Assembly (NCBI RefSeq): GCF_000001735.4
Contig: NC_003071.7
Location: 631,001-695,000, forward strand
Origin: Arabidopsis thaliana
Lineage: Eukaryota; Streptophyta; Magnoliopsida; Brassicales; Brassicaceae
DNA: 64,000 nt
Direction of reading: 5' to 3'
Part shown: positions 24,735 through 37,048 of the stretch, one piece after another
Numbering within the stretch: the stretch's first letter is position 1
Layout of the letters: each line of letters starts with the position of its first letter
Notes under the pieces: model-generated
Databases searched by the model: none
Told to the model about the DNA's origin: nothing
What the model saw: the letters and a program-made list of their open reading frames with translations, nothing else
Position numbers and translations under genes: made by a program

Positions 24735-27700
24735 ATTATTCTATGTAAAATGTTATTATAATCGTTATCATTTTAATTATATAACATGATGTATTTTTAT
24801 TGTGTTGATATATATAAAAATAATAATATTGATTCATAATTTTAAATCGATAAACATTTATTTAACATAGAATATGTAAATTTACCACGTTATTATATAT
24901 GTTAGCTTGCTAAACAAATAGTTATATACTTATTTTTAAATATTAAAGTTATTTTGAATCGATGATATTTTTGTAATTAATCTAAACAAGAAGGATATTT
25001 CTAGTTTATATTTTATTTCTCTTGTCTATTTACCTAAATAACAGATTTTTATGTATAAATTCTTAATATTTTGTTTATTTTGTTCATCCATGTATATATT
25101 TTTAACTCACCCTTTTTTCCCTCCATTTATTAGTTTACTATATTTTTATGGATTTAAACATAATTTTTGCTCATTGACAAAAAAAACATAATTTTTGCTT
25201 TTCATAAATTATCTAAAGGGACACAAGTGTGTGTGTCATTCTCATGCATTATGCAACATATTCTCAACATGCAAAGGCTAATCTTGGATACATTAACTTT
25301 TAATTAAGATACACTCCCCAAGTTAAATTTTATTTAATATTTTTCTTCCTCTTGCATATATTATTAACTTTTTCTTATGTAATAAAAATTGTCTAACCAT
25401 TTTCATTTTGCCAATTAAAGTAGTGTTATGTTCTAGGTCCATTATAAAATTTCGCGAGTGTATTATTCGACAGCTACATTCACCCAAAAAGATTAATCTT
25501 TTGATAAAAGTTTGGATTACTAGTTGATTATAAAATAACTAAATAACTAAAAGTGATGAAATAGGATAAAGTGAAGTTTTAAAAAAAAAATTATGAACAA
25601 GATAAAGTGAACTTGTTAAAAAAAATACATGAAGTAAAAGACTATAAATATATGGGCCACAGGGACAGGGGCCTTCCTATATCTAACAAAACCGTTGCAT
25701 GTGCTTTTATTAGGTATTTTGTTATTTTGCATGCAAACTATAAAAGCATTATTTAAAGAAGTCAAGAACCCAACCTAAAAAAAAAAGAATCCAACCTATA
25801 AGTAACCATAAGCTTTTCTTTAATGCAAGTTCAAAATAAACTCAAATAAGTACACAAACTTTTCATTGTCAACATCTTTCGTTTGGTGATTACCATTAAA
25901 AGCAAAATCACTGGATCGATCAATGTTGTAACCTAATCATTCTCTTTTAATGCTTAATGCTTCAAGCCAAAATCAAGTTGATAGATATAGAAAAAGGTTA
26001 CCAAATTAATCCGTTAAGACTTCATTTTAGTGGATATAATTTTTGTTCCTTAGTCTTGCTTAGTACGCATAGATTTTAATATTAAAACTCACAATACATT
26101 TATTTAGTTTATATTTATTTACGAACCTTTGGGTTCTATTTCTTAATATCAAACCGAAAATAGAAGTTATGATTAATTTAATTTTGTTCTAATTTTGGTA
26201 TATAGACGAATCAAACTAGACTTAATTAAAGCATAAGCATTCTAGTCAATATGTTTTTTCTTTGTTAAAGATTATATTTAATATGTTTTGATCATTGGAA
26301 TTATCGGATTGCAGGCGCCTTTAACATTGGTGACTATGCGTTATAGGTAATGTCGTCTAATCTAAGATTCGTCTATTCGGATGGTGGGATTGTTATTTTT
26401 TTCTTTGGAAATTATACGTGCATGGGATGTATCAATTTTTTTTGGGTGCATTGTCAAAATAATAATAATTAGTGTTGATAAGAATAAGAGATCGAGTCTC
26501 CAAAGTCCAAATCCATATTTCGGTAATGATGTTATGAAAAAAGTATGATACTATTAAAATAAAAATTACGGCGCATTATCCTTTGTAGAGTTGACAAAAC
26601 AAGAAAAAATTGTTATAATTTGATTGGAATAAATTGATTTAAGACATGGTTTGGAAGTGGTGAATTTTCAATGTGTCCACATGATTTTCCATCTAATCCT
26701 TTCTTTAAACTTTCTTAGATATGTCTGACCAATTACTTATCATTGAAAGTTAGCTCAACATTTGTTTTTTCTTAGCAGCTAGCTAGCTCAACATTTACCT
26801 CAGTGATTATTATTCGTAATTTGTTTCTGTTTGTTAGAAAACTTAGGAATTATTAATTTTACAGACCAAGTATTTAATACTTAGCATTTTGGATTATTAT
26901 AAATGATTAAATTTACGTTATTAGAAATGTTCCTCTATTCTTTTTTCCTTTTTGCATTAAAAATATTCCTTGAATAATAATTTCTTCTCTATGCACGTAG
27001 ATACCTTGATAACAACAACAACGTAGTTGTCACTACCAAAAAAAAAAACCAACAACGTAGTTGTGATACAAATATAACTGAATCAATAATAATAATAATA
27101 AGGGACCGTAATAATAATAAAATACTAATAATAGCAACAAATAGTCATGTGATGTTATACATTTTCGTCGGCGTATCCAACGGACCAAACATTAAAACAG
27201 CTAACACATACGATTTTATTTTACAGTAAAGACATTTGTCAGGACAAAGATTCGGCCTTTCATTGCTCATAAAACACTGGTGAGATACATAATTATCGAA
27301 TTTTATCAATCCATGTCGTACTTATGGACATTTGTATGTACAAGAATTGAAGTATATAGCCAACTAGTTTTGTTGGAATTGAATGTGCTAATTAACATGA
27401 GAAACTAAGTTTAGTGATCTCTAGAGCTCTTGAATCATGAACAAAATAAAATGATCATAAAAGTGTTGTTAAAGTTATAACAAGCTAATTTTTCAACTTT
27501 CAAGATATGTTTTTGATTTAGTTTCTTTTTCTATTTGCTGCAAATTGTTGTTGTTGTTCTTTTTTTTTTTCTTGCAAATTGTTTTTACATATATTTACTA
27601 AGTAGGAGAATAAGATTTAGGGTTTATGAGAAACCCTCTCATCTTTGCATAAGTTATTCGGTGTCTGTTAACAACAAGAGAGAATTTTATCGATGATGGT

Positions 27701-27738
27701 ATTATAGTATTGATCACATTAATGGAAAAAGCTATATA

Positions 27739-29492
27739 ACACTATATACTGATGTTTTAAGGCTTAAAAATATGGCCAAATTATTATTATTATATATATA
27801 TATATATATATTTATTATTTTTTTTGAACGGAAAAAAGCCAGAACTGTAGTCATATACATATATCTGAATATAGCGTTTAAAAAATAATTGTGTTATCAT
27901 TGTATGACACTCAAAATTTTCATTTTTTGCCAATTTTCTTTTTAGGGTACATTGATAACATAAGATCAATAAAAATATATTATGGCATCAGTTAGGTAAC
28001 ATACAGTATATAAACAAAAGCCACATGTTGAAAATACGTAAATAAGTATGCAACAACACTATATCGTGATAAGAACTAATATTCAACAACACTACTTTAT
28101 TATCGTAGCAAAGTATGATAATCATAAACATTTATTTTCACACAGTAACTATTTTTTTAAAGATAACATCATAAAAGTCAACATTATATTAAATATAGTT
28201 ATAACATAATGTATATTCTTTTTTATTTATTGTACTGTAAATTTATTCAACAACCAAAAAACTTCCTTTTATGAATATGAAAAGAATTTGAGAAGCTTTG
28301 AAATGGTAATCTTTATATTCTACAATAAATCTTTATATTCTACTATAAAAAAATATTTTCACTGATGATCAGATGATGCATCAAACTTTTTTTTTTTTTT
28401 TTCCTTTTGCAGAACTCAATATACTGATATTTCAAATCTGAAAAATACGACCAATTTTTTTTTATTTTTTTTAAACGAAAAAGTGAGAATTGTAGAATTG
28501 TAGTGATATAGTGAAGATCGGATTTTAAAATAATTATATCATTATACGATATTTAGACAAATCACTTTTTTTTTTGCAAATGTTCTTTTAAGTTTACATC
28601 TAAATTTGAAGATATAAACTCGATAAAAATATATTATGGCATTAATAAAGTAACATATTTAAACATAACGCACATGTTGAAAACACGAATGTAAGTATTC
28701 ACCAACACAATATAATATCCTCCAAAATGCGATTCAACATTTTTCTGCCAAATACGATTTCACATTTGTTTTAATAAAACATGATTTCATATTTTTCCAC
28801 GAAAACATGATTCCGTGGTTTTTCCACTAAAAATATGATATTAATCATAACTATTTATGTCACTAAATATTATTCAATGGTAATAATTATTGATTAATTA
28901 TTCTATTTAATTAATTAATTATTTTATTTTCAGGAATCAACTCATTTAACCATTAAACCATCAAATAATTGGATTAATGAATTGACTCAATCCGTTCAAC
29001 AAATGAATTGAATCAACTCATAAACCATTTCAGCCTAAACTTGGATTATGGATTGGTTTGAATGAGTTTATCCATTTTGACATCTCTAACAATACATATC
29101 TACATATGAACTAATATTCAACAACACTATTTATTCTCATAGTAATGATAATCTTAAATGTTCATTTCCATACCAAACTATTAAGAAAAGAAAAACAGTA
29201 TAAAATTCAACATTATTCCTATAATAAAGATAGTTATATTTTTTTTTTTGCAAAATAAGAAATATAGTTATTTTGTTTTGTGAAATTAATAAATATAGTT
29301 ATCACATAATGTCTGTCCTTTTTTCTTTATTCCTGATAATGTAAAATTTGTTCAACAAAAAAAATACACTTCCTTACGAAATAGAGATGTAACGTCTATA
29401 AGTCTGCAAAGAATTACCTTAATGTATAGTTCTTTTCATTAAGGTAAGCATTCTATTCTACCATATACAAATATTCCCATTGATAATTCACT
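27739..29492. repeat. Diverged direct repeat pair, unit about 630 bp
   Basis: Copy A (27739-28372) and copy B (28418 to about 29492) align along their length. Shared anchors include ATACTGAT, AAAAATATATTATGGCAT, CACATGTTGAAAA, GAACTAATATTCAACAACAC, ATAGTTAT and CATAATGT, ending in a similar TTCTA..AAATATT segment. Copy B is longer because a block of about 370 bp (28716-29088) interrupts it. No coding frame survives; it is probably a decayed transposon of unknown class. Confidence 0.65.
28716..29088. mobile_element. Inserted element, hAT-like, in copy B of the direct repeat
   Basis: A 373-bp block absent from copy A. It is flanked by ACAATATA (28708-28715) and ACAATACA (29089-29096), an imperfect 8-bp target duplication. 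Its right end, read in reverse, is TAGAGATGTCAAAATGG, similar in form to hAT ends (Ac starts CAGGGATGAAA). The left end does not match it, so the element may be truncated or the left border misplaced. Confidence 0.45.
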
Positions 29493-30092
29493 AATCTTTT
29501 CTCTATTAGTATTCATCATGATGTTTATTTTATTTTTTTGACTAAATTTGTTAGTATTTTTTTGAGAAAAAAAGAAAGAAAAAACTAAGTGTGACGAGAC
29601 ACGAAAACACTAGACAAGGAGGGGCTTTGACGAGACCCGAACAAACAAATGTGAATTTAAAAAAACCCATTAAAATAATTAAAAATAATGGAAATTTAAA
29701 AATAGAAAATAATAGTGTCTCTCGCTTTCCTTCATGCGTTCTCTCGCAGTCGCAGGCGACTATCAAGTTTCAGAACTCGAGATTCATCATTCTCTGTTCC
29801 ACTTCCGGCGATGTATTATAATCCCTAGACCTTAGTTCCGGCGAACTCTCGAAGAACAAACAAGTATATATTATTATTTTCTTCTTAGTGTTTCGTGCTG
29901 TTTCCACGATTCCTTCGTTTTATCTTGGATCTACAGTTTTACATTCTTCTGTTTTTCTTCACTTTCATTGTTTCCACTGCGTTGTTCTGATTAGGTATTG
30001 CACAGGTTTTGAAATGTCAGTGAAAACGCGAAGCTGAGAGAGGAGAAGGAAGAAATCGAAGGAAGCTGATTCAAATTTAGGAAGAAGAAAAA

Positions 30093-33000
30093 ATGTCAGG
30101 TTCGAGAGTTTCGGATCTGAGTAAATTGCATCTGAAGAAGGAGCTGACTCAAATCAGAAAAGCTGGCCGTGTTTTACGCGATCCAGGTACTACTTCCTCC
30201 TGGAAATCTCCTCTCGATTCGTCAAGATCCGTCGCGCTTTTGGAGACTCCGGCGAGCAGAAACGGTGGCAGTTCGAGTCAGTTTCCGATTCGAGGAGAGA
30301 GTAGTACTAATCGTCGTGGGAAAGAGAAGAAGGTGTTTTTGTATAACTGGAAGACTCAGAAATCTTCTAGTGAGAAAAGTGGATTAGCTAAGAATGGTAA
30401 GGAAGAAGAGGAAGAAGAAGAAGATGCTTCTTCGTGGACGCAAGCTAGTGTTAATGATGATGATGATGTGAGTGATGCGAGGAATGGTGGTGATTCGTAT
30501 CGTAGAGAAATACAATCAGCTTCGATGGGTTTTAGGTGTAGAGATACGAATCTAGCGTCACAAGGTGTGTCAAAGATGAGGAAGAGTAATGTTGGTAGTT
30601 GTAAGAAGAAGAGTAAGAAAAAAATTAGCTCTTCTCGTTTGGATTGTTTGTCAAAGTATCAACCTAGAGATGACATTGTTGCTAGAAATTGTAATGCTGG
30701 ATCAGATGACACAGAGGAGGAATTGAGTAATTCAGAGGATTTGAGGAAGGTCACTGGTGCGTCTCCTTTGCTTTTGAAGCTTAAGCAGAAGAACTGGTCA
30801 CGTTCTTCGTCAAGATTGTTGAGAGCTAATAATAGAAAAGAGGATTCTTCATGTACTTATAATAGTACACCGGCTTTATCCACTAGTTCGTACAATATGT
30901 ATGCTGTTCGTAATCCCAGCACTGTTGGATCTTGGGATGGTACCACGACTTCGGTGAATGATGGTGATGATGAGTTGGATGATAACTTGGATTTACCAGG
31001 GAGGCAAGGATGTGGTATTCCGTGTTATTGGACGAAGAAGGCGATGAAACATAGAGGCGGATGCAGAAGTTGTTGCTCTCCATCGTTTTCGGATACTTTG
31101 AGAAGAACCGGAAGTAGCATTTTGTGTGGGAGTCAATCTGTGTATCGTAGACATAATAGACATTCTTCTGGAGGGTATAGTAAACAAAAAATTGCTTGTA
31201 GAAGTGCACAAGGTGTTTTACCTTTACTCAGTTACGGTGGTGATGGTAGAGGAGGGTCTTCTTTAGGAACCGGGCTTAGTGATGATGAGCTTTCTACCAA
31301 TTATGGAGAGCTTGATTTAGAGGCTCAGAGTAGATTAGACGGGAGGAGGTGGTCTACTAGTTATAGGAGTCAAGATGGTTTGGAGGCTGTAGCGTTAGAT
31401 GGAGAAGAAGAAGAAGGAAGTACACCGGAAACAATCCGAAGCTTCAGCCAAAAGTACAGACCAATGTTTTTTGAGGAATTGATTGGACAAAGTATAGTGG
31501 TTCAATCGTTAATGAACGCTGTTAAAAGGAGTAGGATCGCTCCTGTTTATCTTTTCCAGGGTCCTAGAGGAACTGGTAAAACATCAACCGCAAGGATTTT
31601 TTCAGCCGCCCTGAATTGTGTGGCCACTGAAGAAATGAAGCCTTGTGGGTACTGTAAAGAGTGCAATGATTTCATGTCTGGGAAAAGTAAGGATTTTTGG
31701 GAACTTGATGGAGCTAATAAGAAGGGAGCTGATAAGGTTAGGTACCTTTTAAAAAACCTACCGACGATACTTCCACGAAATTCCTCAATGTACAAGGTTT
31801 TTGTGATAGACGAGTGTCATTTGCTGCCATCGAAGACGTGGCTGTCTTTTCTTAAGTTTCTTGAAAACCCTCTGCAGAAAGTTGTCTTCATATTTATAAC
31901 TACTGACCTTGAAAATGTTCCCCGGACCATTCAGTCAAGGTGCCAGAAGTTTCTCTTTGACAAACTCAAAGATTCTGACATAGTAGTGAGACTAAAGAAA
32001 ATTGCTTCAGACGAAAATCTTGATGTAGACTTGCATGCGTTGGACCTGATTGCTATGAACGCGGATGGCTCACTTCGAGATGCTGAAACTATGTTGGAGC
32101 AGCTGAGTTTGCTGGGAAAACGCATCACCACAGCTTTAGTAAACGAGCTAGTAAGTTTTTCTAGTTCTTTCTGTAACTGTGCACTGAAAAAAAGTAAAAT
32201 TTATTAAAGTTAAAAATGTGGCATTATGTGTTTGTTCAGGTTGGTGTTGTTTCAGATGAAAAATTGTTGGAACTCTTGGAATTAGCATTGTCTTCTGACA
32301 CAGCAGAGACTGTTAAGCGAGCTAGAGAGTTGTTGGACCTTGGAGCTGACCCAATAGTCTTGATGTCTCAACTCGCCAGTCTTATTATGGATATCATTGC
32401 TGGTACATACAAGGTCGTAGATGAAAAATACAGCAACGCCTTCTTTGACGGAAGAAACTGTGAGTTCCCAGCAAAGTATTTACATATTGGTCATATGTGC
32501 TAAAAAAGTAGTTTAGTGAGGCGTTATGATCTGGTAGCTTGTTGAGATCATTGCCCGTTTCATATTTTCTAACACCCTTAAGCTAATATATCCTGTAAGA
32601 GCAATTTTACTCCCTACGATGAGTCATAAACCACTTGGTTTGATTTTCGAAAATTCTTGCTTCGTTTTTGTAGTGACTGAAGCAGATATGGAGGGATTAA
32701 AGCATGCTTTGAAACTTCTTTCTGAGGCTGAGAAGCAGCTGAGAGTTTCTAATGACCGTTCAACATGGTTCACAGCGACTTTGCTTCAGCTTGGGTCAAT
32801 GCCTTCTCCTGGCACCACACATACAGGCAGTAGTAGAAGGCAAAGCTCTAGAGCAACTGACGATGACCCAGCAAGCGTTTCAAGGGAAGTGATGGCTTAC
32901 AAACAGAGAATAGGAGGACTTCACTTTAGTAAGTCGGCATCTCCAGCTTCGGTTATAAAAAGGAACGGGAATCATTCCCATGAAGCGAAACCATTCTCCA

Positions 33001-34337
33001 GGGTTATCGATAATAACTGCTATAAATCCTCCTCATCTAGCCAAATGATAGAGAGCGAAGGTTCCATTGCCTCACATGAAAATAGCATCGCAAGCACCAT
33101 GATGCTTAATCAAAGAAGTTCAGAGAAACTTAACGATATATGGAGAAAATGTATTGAAAGATGTCACTCAAAGACACTGAGGCAGCTGCTCTATACTCAT
33201 GGGAAACTTATATCTATCAGTGAAGTTGAGGGTAAAAAGCCTAAAAGTTTCTTCTTTTCTCACTTTTTTGGTTTTCTCCTTTCCAAAGATTCTAATAAAA
33301 TGAACATGACATGATTTGCAGGTATTCTCGTTGCTTATATCGCGTTTGGAGAAAACGATATCAAACTGAGAGCTGAAAGGTTTCTAAGCAGTATCACAAA
33401 CTCGATTGAAATGGTACTAAGGCGAAGCGTAGAGGTCAGGATAATTCTCTTGCCTGAAACCGAGTTACTCGTTGTCCCTCACCAAACCCGGAAACCAGAA
33501 ATGACCAACAAAAGTGGGCATCTAAATAACATCGCTGGTTTAAATGCCGAAACAGATGTTGAAGTTGGTAGCAGCGTGGAAAGCAGATCAAAACTCCCGA
33601 TGCAAAGGATAGAATCAATCATCAGAGAACAAAGATTAGAAACCGCTTGGTTACAAACCGCTGATAAAGACACACCTGGATCGATAATACGGGTAAAACC
33701 CGAAAGGAATCAGATTCTACCTCAAGAAGACACTTATCGCCAAACTAACGTAGCTTCTGCTATTTCTTCTTCTGGCCTAACCACTCACCAATGGGTAGAT
33801 GAGCTAAACAATGAAGTTAAGCTTTTGAAAATCGGCGACAATGGTGAGCTTCAGGAGAATCTAACCGGTACAAGAGGACAGCATTGTCCTCTTTCCCCAA
33901 GCTTACTTCATGATACTAACTTCGGAAACAACAAAGACAATCTGTAAGTTCCTCACTCTGATCCTTTTCGATACAAAACCGAAAAGAAAAAACAAATAAG
34001 ATCTTTATAATCAACGTATTGTCGTAATGATGTCATGTTTGGCTTTGGTTGTGTAGAGGAGGATACGAATCAGGATCAGGAAGAGTTGGTTGTAATATAT
34101 TATTTTGTTGGAACACAAAAAAGACTCAGAGACGAAGCAAGGTTTGTGCTAATAACTCGAATCTGTTCCTCCTTTTCGATGTTTTCTTTGTCTCATTTGT
34201 TTTTCATTTGCGGATTTGATTAGTCGAAACAGGTCAAGGGAACTCCTGTTCGTTCGCGGAGAAATCGGAAGAGTCGGTTCTCTCTGTTTAATGGATGTGC
34301 TAAGCCAAGGAAAGCAGAAGGTAACATTAGAAGATGA
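30093..34337 (+). CDS. STI: STICHEL, DnaX-like AAA+ protein for trichome branching (1218 aa)
   Basis: Six exons: 30093-32150, 32240-32459, 32674-33231, 33322-33943, 34057-34141 and 34224-34337, giving 1218 aa. A long Ser-, Arg- and acid-rich N-terminus is followed by the clamp-loader-like AAA+ region from about residue 450 (KYRPMFFEELIGQ). This has Walker A G490-P-R-G-T-G-K-T497, cysteines of a DnaX-type zinc module (CVATEEMKPCGYCKEC), Walker B FVIDECHLL and the SRC sensor/arginine-finger motif (IQSRCQKF). The C-terminus is basic. It resembles the gamma/tau subunit of bacterial DNA polymerase III, but in plants STICHEL regulates trichome branch number and is not known as a replication factor. 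I recall it as At2g02480. The CDS model is exact; the 5' leader is not resolved. Confidence 0.96.
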
Positions 34338-35754
34338 AACTAAGTTCTTTAGTCATGAAAAACAAAATTGTTCCCTCAAGCTCTAATTTATCATCTGTTC
34401 TTCCACTTCCACATAGTTTTCCCTTAATTATGTTTGATAATGATATGTCAAAGGACAGTTTTAATATATTCACTGTAAAGTTCCTATCCATTTTTGTTAT
34501 CTATCTTATAAAAACTTCAAAAATGTTACTGTGAAATAATCGACGAATTGGTTAACCTTGCACATTAGTTTATATTTTTCAATTTTTTTGTGTTGCATTT
34601 GTTGGAAAAATAAATAATATTTATTATTTGTGATTTACCTTTTTCAGTTATTGTAATTTTTAGTTTCATATTTACTTGGTTTATGACACATATTGAAACT
34701 ATTGAAACAAATCAAAATTTCTATTGTTAAACTCTTTTCAAGTCTTAAAAAATATTAAAATTTTAAAATGAACAAAAAGGTTATGTAAGTTTTGTTTCAC
34801 CTAACTTAAGCGGGGAGATGAAAAGTTGAAAAGTTAGTAAATGTAATAGACCAAAGGGTTTGTCGCGGAGAATAAATTATAAAAGAAAACAAACTATAAT
34901 TTTGATATTTATAAATATATTTTTTGGAACAAATATTTATATTTATAATATTTTATGTAATTTATTTTCTATATATATCATCCAAAAATTTAGTGGAGTA
35001 TATTTTAAAAAAAAAAAAATCAAAACTATTTAATACTTGGAATTTCAACAAATATTATATTACTCTATGTTATATAACCTTAAATCGGTTTGGACCTTCC
35101 AGTTTTACGTAAATCAAGTTAATAATGTAAACTAGGAAAATTAAAATTTAGATAAAGAATAGCTGAGATCAAACTGTCTCAGATTTTGTTTTTGTTTTTG
35201 ATTTATTTTAGTAATTAACGAATCATCACGATATAGTAGTGATAAAATTATAAATTTATAATATTAAGCTGTTGAAAATAGAATATTATTATATATAATA
35301 TTCAACATAAGCAACCTATTCAACACTTCGGTATTTTAGTTGATGAACAAGATAAATGGATCATGAAATTCCCTTCCACACCCTTCCATAGCATTTCCTC
35401 ATTTAATATAGAAAGATATTGAGGGGGATAATTTGTTGTTTAGGTGTCTTTATCTTTTAAATTATATAATAATTATCAATACGTTTTATGTTAATAATTC
35501 TATCTTCAGTAATTGGATATTTTTCTTAATGTTTAAAAAGTTTTATGTGATGGACTAGGAAATGCATTAAAATTTCATCACAAAAATATCATTTTGTCTT
35601 CTTTCCTTCGGCATTGCTACAAAAGGTTATTTTTCAAATGTAGGTGATTCTTTCTTTGTAAGTTGATATATTTTTAATGTCTAAAATATCCGGCTAAATT
35701 GGTGAAAAACAAAACCGGTTAAATTATCCCAAATAAAGAAAAAAAACTAATTTC

Positions 35755-35910
35755 TAGAATATATCTTTTCGACATCTTCAGACTTCAATAGTCACCAACG
35801 GTCTGGCAAACTTCACATACACTTCCTCCAAAAAATAAAATACATGTACAATATTTCTTTGAAGGAAAAGATTTATTGGATATGTACATCAAAGGAATGG
35901 AGGTATCTAT
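35755..35910 (-). pseudogene. Fragment of MEP cytidylyltransferase gene (exon 7 region)
   Basis: Diverged copy of 40790-40985, the region of exon 7 and the intron toward exon 6 of the intact gene. It shares CGACATCTTCAG, AC-CAA-GGTC-GGCA and GGATATG-A-ATCAAAG-AA-GGAGGTAT in order, with deletions inside. It is too short and broken to code. It lies about 220 bp upstream of the first peptide gene, in the same relative position as the fragments upstream of peptide genes 2 and 3. Confidence 0.65.
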
Positions 35911-36018
35911 ATCTGGTGAGAAAAAAAAATTGTAACATATATCAACTAATATAACTATATTACTTTATTTAGAACATACAATTTAAGTTAATTTTTTATC
36001 ATATTTCCTTATGTTTCT

Positions 36019-36092
36019 GGTCATCATATAATTCCAGTCAACCAAAATAATTATATTGCTTCATGTTATTTATGCCACAACAATATAAATAA
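36019..36092 (+). promoter_or_regulatory. Core promoter of peptide gene 1: W-box and TATA
   Basis: AGTCAA at 36036-36041 is a W-box core (TTGACT) on the minus strand, and a GGTCAT relative lies at 36019. TATAAATAA is at 36084-36092. The W-box lies 95 bp and the TATA box 47 bp before the ATG, as in the other four family members. Confidence 0.65.
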
Positions 36093-36130
36093 GAAAGGTA
36101 GGTTAAACATTTATAATCACAAACAAAAAT

Positions 36131-37048
36131 ATGAAAATGATGGTGAAGCTCTCTCCAATAACAATGATGGTTACTCTACTCTTTCTTGCATTTGGCCTTG
36201 CGCAGGCTAGATACTCGATTTTCCCAACCGAGCATTTCTTTTTCCATCACACCATATCAGTGAACCAATATCCAGGAGTATTTCCAATTCCTCATCCAGT
36301 TCCACCTTCGCCGGGACATCCACCACACCAAAACGCGAAGATATCAGTGAACCAATATCCAAGCGTATTTCCAATTCCTCATCCAGTTCCACCATCACCG
36401 GGACATCCACCACACCAAAACACAAAGATATCAGTGAACCAATATCCTGGCGTCTTTCCAATTCCTCATCCAGTTCCACCATCGCCAGGACATCCACCAC
36501 ACCAAAACGCAAAGATATCAGTCAACCAATATCCAGGCGTATTTCCAATTCCTCATCCAGTTTCACCATCGCCAGGACATCCACCACACCAAAACGAAAT
36601 ATCAGTGAACCAATATCCACACATATTACCAATTTCTCATCCAGTTCCACCATCGCTGAAACATCCACCACACCAAAACGCGAAGATATCAATGAACCAA
36701 TATCCATGCGTTTTTCCAATTCCTCATCCAGTTCCACCGTCACTAGGACATCCACCACACCAAAACAAGAAAATATTAGTGAATCAATATCCACGTATAT
36801 TACCAATTTCTCATCCACTTCCACCATCGCAGGGACATCCACCACAACAAAACGTGAAGATATCAGTGAAGCAATATCCGGACGTATTTCCAATTCCTCA
36901 TCCAGTTCCACCATCACCGGGACATCCACCACACCAAAACAAGAAAATACCAGTGAACCAATATCCACGCATATTACCAATTTCTCATCCAGTTCCACCA
37001 TCACCAGGACATCCACCACACCAAAGCGCGAGTATATCAATGAACTAA
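36131..37048 (+). CDS. Secreted proline-rich repeat protein, peptide family member 1 (305 aa)
   Basis: Single exon, 305 aa. A signal peptide of about 26 residues (MKMMVKLSPITMMVTLLFLA, then FGLAQA) precedes the mature start RYSIF. The rest is nine copies of a 28-29-residue unit, of the form ISVNQYPGVFPIPHPV, then PPSPGHPPHQNAK, plus a final ISMN. Two unit types can be told apart, YPGVFPIPHPV and YPRILPISHPV, and they alternate toward the end. No domain is known to me, and I recall it annotated as a hydroxyproline-rich glycoprotein (At2g02490). The proline pattern (PHPVPPSP, GHPPHQ) suggests an extracellular wall protein. A repeat precursor releasing many small peptides is the alternative. It shares its signal peptide, promoter and 3' flank with four smaller genes to its right. 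Confidence 0.85.
   Translation: MKMMVKLSPITMMVTLLFLAFGLAQARYSIFPTEHFFFHHTISVNQYPGVFPIPHPVPPSPGHPPHQNAKISVNQYPSVFPIPHPVPPSPGHPPHQNTKISVNQYPGVFPIPHPVPPSPGHPPHQNAKISVNQYPGVFPIPHPVSPSPGHPPHQNEISVNQYPHILPISHPVPPSLKHPPHQNAKISMNQYPCVFPIPHPVPPSLGHPPHQNKKILVNQYPRILPISHPLPPSQGHPPQQNVKISVKQYPDVFPIPHPVPPSPGHPPHQNKKIPVNQYPRILPISHPVPPSPGHPPHQSASISMN

Larger units (their letters stand above)
23622..30092. other. AT-rich repeat spacer, 6.5 kb
   Basis: No supported gene. It contains a 71-bp tandem duplication (24593-24734), short ACAACGTAGTTGT repeats near 27010-27060, TA runs near 27789-27810 and a pair of diverged 600-bp direct repeats (27739-28372 and 28418-29492), the second split by an insertion. The last 350 bp or so are the STICHEL promoter and leader; GTATAT near 29863 and CACAG near 30005 could bound a 5' UTR intron. 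Confidence 0.55.
34338..36130. other. Spacer with an old fragment of the cytidylyltransferase gene
   Basis: AT-rich and noncoding apart from about 35755-35910, which matches the minus-strand cytidylyltransferase gene around its exon 7 and next intron (TTTTCGACATCTTCAG, TCACCAACGGTC, TTGGATATGTACATCAAAG). The last 120 bp form the promoter and leader of the first peptide gene. Confidence 0.6.

Noticed and set aside
29591..29821. 76-codon plus-strand frame upstream of STICHEL
   Set aside because: Overlaps the probable promoter and leader, Lys/Asn-rich from AT sequence, no homologue recognised.
30883..31211. Minus-strand frames of 108 and 72 codons within STICHEL
   Set aside because: Antisense to a continuous 686-codon exon; low-complexity histidine and serine runs only.
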